A DNA stretch of 7,045 bases from Treponema sp. UBA6988 (GTDB taxonomy: Bacteria; Spirochaetota; Spirochaetia; Treponematales; Treponemataceae). Position 1 is the stretch's first letter. Each line of letters opens with the position of its first letter. Position numbers and translations under genes: made by a program. Under the pieces are notes generated by a model. It made no database searches. It saw only the letters and a list, made by a program, of their open reading frames with translations, and was not told the DNA's origin. Positions 5,738 to 7,045 of the stretch are shown in pieces. The stretch is taken from assembly GCA_002448445.1 (NCBI GenBank), contig DJYC01000081.1, positions 1 through 7,045 on the forward strand, given 5' to 3'.

Positions 5738-5760
5738 AAGAACAGAATAGGAATCGTAGC

Positions 5761-5843
5761 ACCCGCTTTCCAGGGTTCCGGGGGGCCCATCCCCCTCCAT
5801 TGCCTGGCGGCAACGGGCTTACGCCCGCCCTTCCAATCGGGGC
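5761..5843 (-). repeat. Family B structured repeat, copy 3 (inverted)
   Basis: On the minus strand it matches copies 1 and 2, most closely copy 2. Pairing in plus coordinates: closing CCCG (5762-5765) with CGGG (5838-5841); GGGGG/CCCCC (5781-5785, 5791-5795); TTGC/GCAA (5800-5803, 5810-5813); CGGGC/GCCCG (5814-5818, 5823-5827), one pair longer than in copy 2. AATAGGA occurs on both sides (5746-5752, 5861-5867), 115 bases apart, near the 113-base separation of the direct repeats around copy 1, but seven bases is weak evidence. Confidence 0.75.
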
Positions 5844-5868
5844 TAGCATGCCTATGCTAAAATAGGAG
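5844..5868 (+). promoter_or_regulatory. Hairpin and Shine-Dalgarno before the 5874 gene
   Basis: TAGCAT (5844-5849) and ATGCTA (5854-5859) form a 6-base stem with loop GCCT. It is followed 4 bases later by AGGAG (5864-5868), a good Shine-Dalgarno 5 bases before the ATG at 5874. A weak promoter may overlap it: TTCCAA (5831-5836) and TATGCT (5853-5858), 16-base spacer, 3 and 4 of 6 to consensus. That would start the mRNA at about 5865, at the GGAG. Confidence 0.5.
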
Positions 5869-5873
5869 TACCC

Positions 5874-6926
5874 ATGAATCTTTTAAAAAAGCTTTTACCC
5901 TTCCTTTCACTGGCATTGATTTGCGCAGCTTACTCATTTGCAGTACCGGGCGTAACACAGCAGATTGCAGACACATCAGGAGAATACGCATTCTACAAAG
6001 ACTCTAGCTTTAACAGAACATCCTACATTGGCATAATTTATTACAATGATTCAACTTATGCCTTCCGCTACTACTCTCCCGCAAGCCCAAAAGATTCCCT
6101 TGTGGAAAAAGACATCACAATCTATTTTTCCGTAGACCCAACCAAAGACAAACTCTTGCTTACAGGAGAAAACATCCGCGGGGCTGCTGCAAACGATTCA
6201 GACATCATAAACTACCTGCACGACCTATTCTATGAATTTACCGCCCGCAGGCAGAACGTTGAATTTGGCAAAAACACAAGGGTAACCCTTTCCTCTGATT
6301 TTGCCCAGTTTGGCGGAGAAGTTTCCATCGTTTACAACAAGCGCATCCCAATTTTCAGCATAGAATCAATAAAGGCAAAAGACGGGAGGGAAATATTTTC
6401 TTTGCTAACAACCGGCCAGCTCTACAACTCCACGGACACAAGCTTTACATCCTTTAAGGGAACAGAAGGACTGCCCAAAGACAAGGCCCGCACCTTTGCA
6501 AAAGACACAAAGGCAAAACCGCAAAAGGCATCCTGCGACGACATGAGCGTTACCGTAGATTCATCCTGGCAAAAGGCAATGGACAACATGTGGCTCTTGG
6601 GAGACAGCGCCGTGCTAACAATCGCATCAATTCCGGCAGCAGGCATAGACGCAGACGCATACAGGGAATTCATAATCAGAAAATCTTGCCAGGGTTCAGA
6701 CTGCACCTTTTCTTTGTGGCCCTTTCAGAACGTAACAACAAGCGGAAGCACCACAAGCATAGAGTCTGTCTACTACCGCCCGGCAGAAGCATCAGTAACA
6801 AGAACCTTCAAAGTGCTAAAATGCCGCAAGGACGGCTCTTATGCCTGCCTAACCCTTTCGGTCTACGACAGCATCTATCAAAAGAACAAGGCCTACTTTG
6901 ACACAATCGTAAAGGCTGCACGCTAA
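5874..6926 (+). CDS. Exported protein of unknown function
   Basis: Encodes 350 residues; I do not recognise a family. Residues 1-23 are a signal peptide (NLLKKL, hydrophobic core, cleavage after SFA); the Cys at 17 lies in the core and is not a convincing lipobox. The mature part is rich in Tyr, Ser and Thr. The first part (about 24-195) has beta-type sequence with YIGIIYYNDSTYAFRYYSP. A polar, lysine-rich linker (about 195-219, KDKARTFAKDTKAKPQK) precedes a second part (about 221-350) that has all five mature cysteines (221, 272, 277, 317, 325), so disulfides are possible in the periplasm. The second part (SSWQKA..., VLTIASIP, YFDTIVKAAR) faintly recalls small PsbP/DcrB-like periplasmic folds, a guess only. 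The start is supported by AGGAG 5 bases upstream. The ProRS terminator lies before it, so it is probably its own unit. Confidence 0.85.
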   Translation: MNLLKKLLPFLSLALICAAYSFAVPGVTQQIADTSGEYAFYKDSSFNRTSYIGIIYYNDSTYAFRYYSPASPKDSLVEKDITIYFSVDPTKDKLLLTGENIRGAAANDSDIINYLHDLFYEFTARRQNVEFGKNTRVTLSSDFAQFGGEVSIVYNKRIPIFSIESIKAKDGREIFSLLTTGQLYNSTDTSFTSFKGTEGLPKDKARTFAKDTKAKPQKASCDDMSVTVDSSWQKAMDNMWLLGDSAVLTIASIPAAGIDADAYREFIIRKSCQGSDCTFSLWPFQNVTTSGSTTSIESVYYRPAEASVTRTFKVLKCRKDGSYACLTLSVYDSIYQKNKAYFDTIVKAAR

Positions 6927-6933
6927 AATAAAA

Positions 6934-7045
6934 TATTTTCAAGGGAGGGCCCTTGGACCCCGAATTTGGAGGGGAGGAAAACCTCTACTCGGAAGCGGGT
7001 TTTCCTCCCCTCCAAACCACCCCACCTTTCCAGCACCGCTTAGGG
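6934..7045 (+). repeat. Family A intergenic repeat, copy 3 (truncated by window end)
   Basis: Begins TATTTTCAAGGGAG seven bases after the stop at 6926. CAAGGG (6940-6945) pairs with CCCTTG (6950-6955). A perfect 19-base inverted repeat follows (6965-6983 with 6998-7016, loop 14 bases holding CTACTCGGAAGC). The window ends in CACCGCTTAGGG, the left half of the terminal hairpin seen whole at 2249-2268. The long stem could stop transcription of the upstream gene, but no U-tract follows. Confidence 0.75.

Noticed and set aside
5038..5790. 250-codon minus-strand open frame opposite proS
   Set aside because: It is antisense to the conserved ProRS motif 3 and anticodon domain, and it runs through the proS terminator and part of family B copy 3. 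No recognisable domain was seen; it is a shadow of a biased coding frame.
1..7045. CRISPR array or defence system
   Set aside because: No regularly spaced identical repeats, and no nuclease, helicase or reverse transcriptase-like frame was seen.

Overview
The window reads as chromosomal DNA from a spirochaete, most likely a host-associated Treponema relative. This is inferred from the look of the prolyl-tRNA synthetase, from a BspA-type leucine-rich repeat protein beside small exported proteins of unknown type, and from repeat-rich spacers; no search was possible. Five protein genes are supported. No rRNA, tRNA, CRISPR array, transposase or phage gene was seen.

Layout: 1-93 holds the end of a repeat (family A, reverse orientation) that runs into the promoter of the first gene. 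94-1137 (+) is a Gfo/Idh/MocA-type NAD(P)-dependent oxidoreductase. 1138-1369 holds a structured repeat (family B) flanked by perfect 14-base direct repeats, then a clear promoter. 1370-2065 (+) is an exported peptidoglycan-binding-domain protein. 2066-2355 is a second family A repeat lying between convergent genes. 2356-3318 (-) is an exported BspA-like leucine-rich repeat protein. 3319-3846 is a gene-free spacer with a long inverted-repeat element (C), a second B copy, a small tandem hairpin motif and the next promoter. 3847-5664 (+) is prolyl-tRNA synthetase (proS), followed by an intrinsic terminator at 5704-5737. A third B copy, inverted, leads to 5874-6926 (+), an exported protein of unknown function. 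A third family A copy runs off the window end.

The genes do not form an obvious pathway. ProRS and the oxidoreductase are cytoplasmic, while the other three products carry signal peptides and probably act in the periplasm or at the cell surface. Each gene appears to be its own transcription unit.

Two things stand out. First, three of the five genes (oxidoreductase, BspA-like, proS) have a strong TATAAT-type -10 box ending only 6-7 bases before the ATG, which predicts leaderless mRNAs with 0-1 base of leader. The peptidoglycan-binding gene has a promoter predicting a leader of about 12 bases that begins at the Shine-Dalgarno sequence. Second, most spacers are built from small non-coding repeats with stem-loops. 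Family B shows base changes on both sides of its predicted stems among three copies, and copy 1 and element C have flanking direct repeats that resemble target-site duplications. This suggests one or more families of miniature, non-autonomous mobile elements that I do not recognise.
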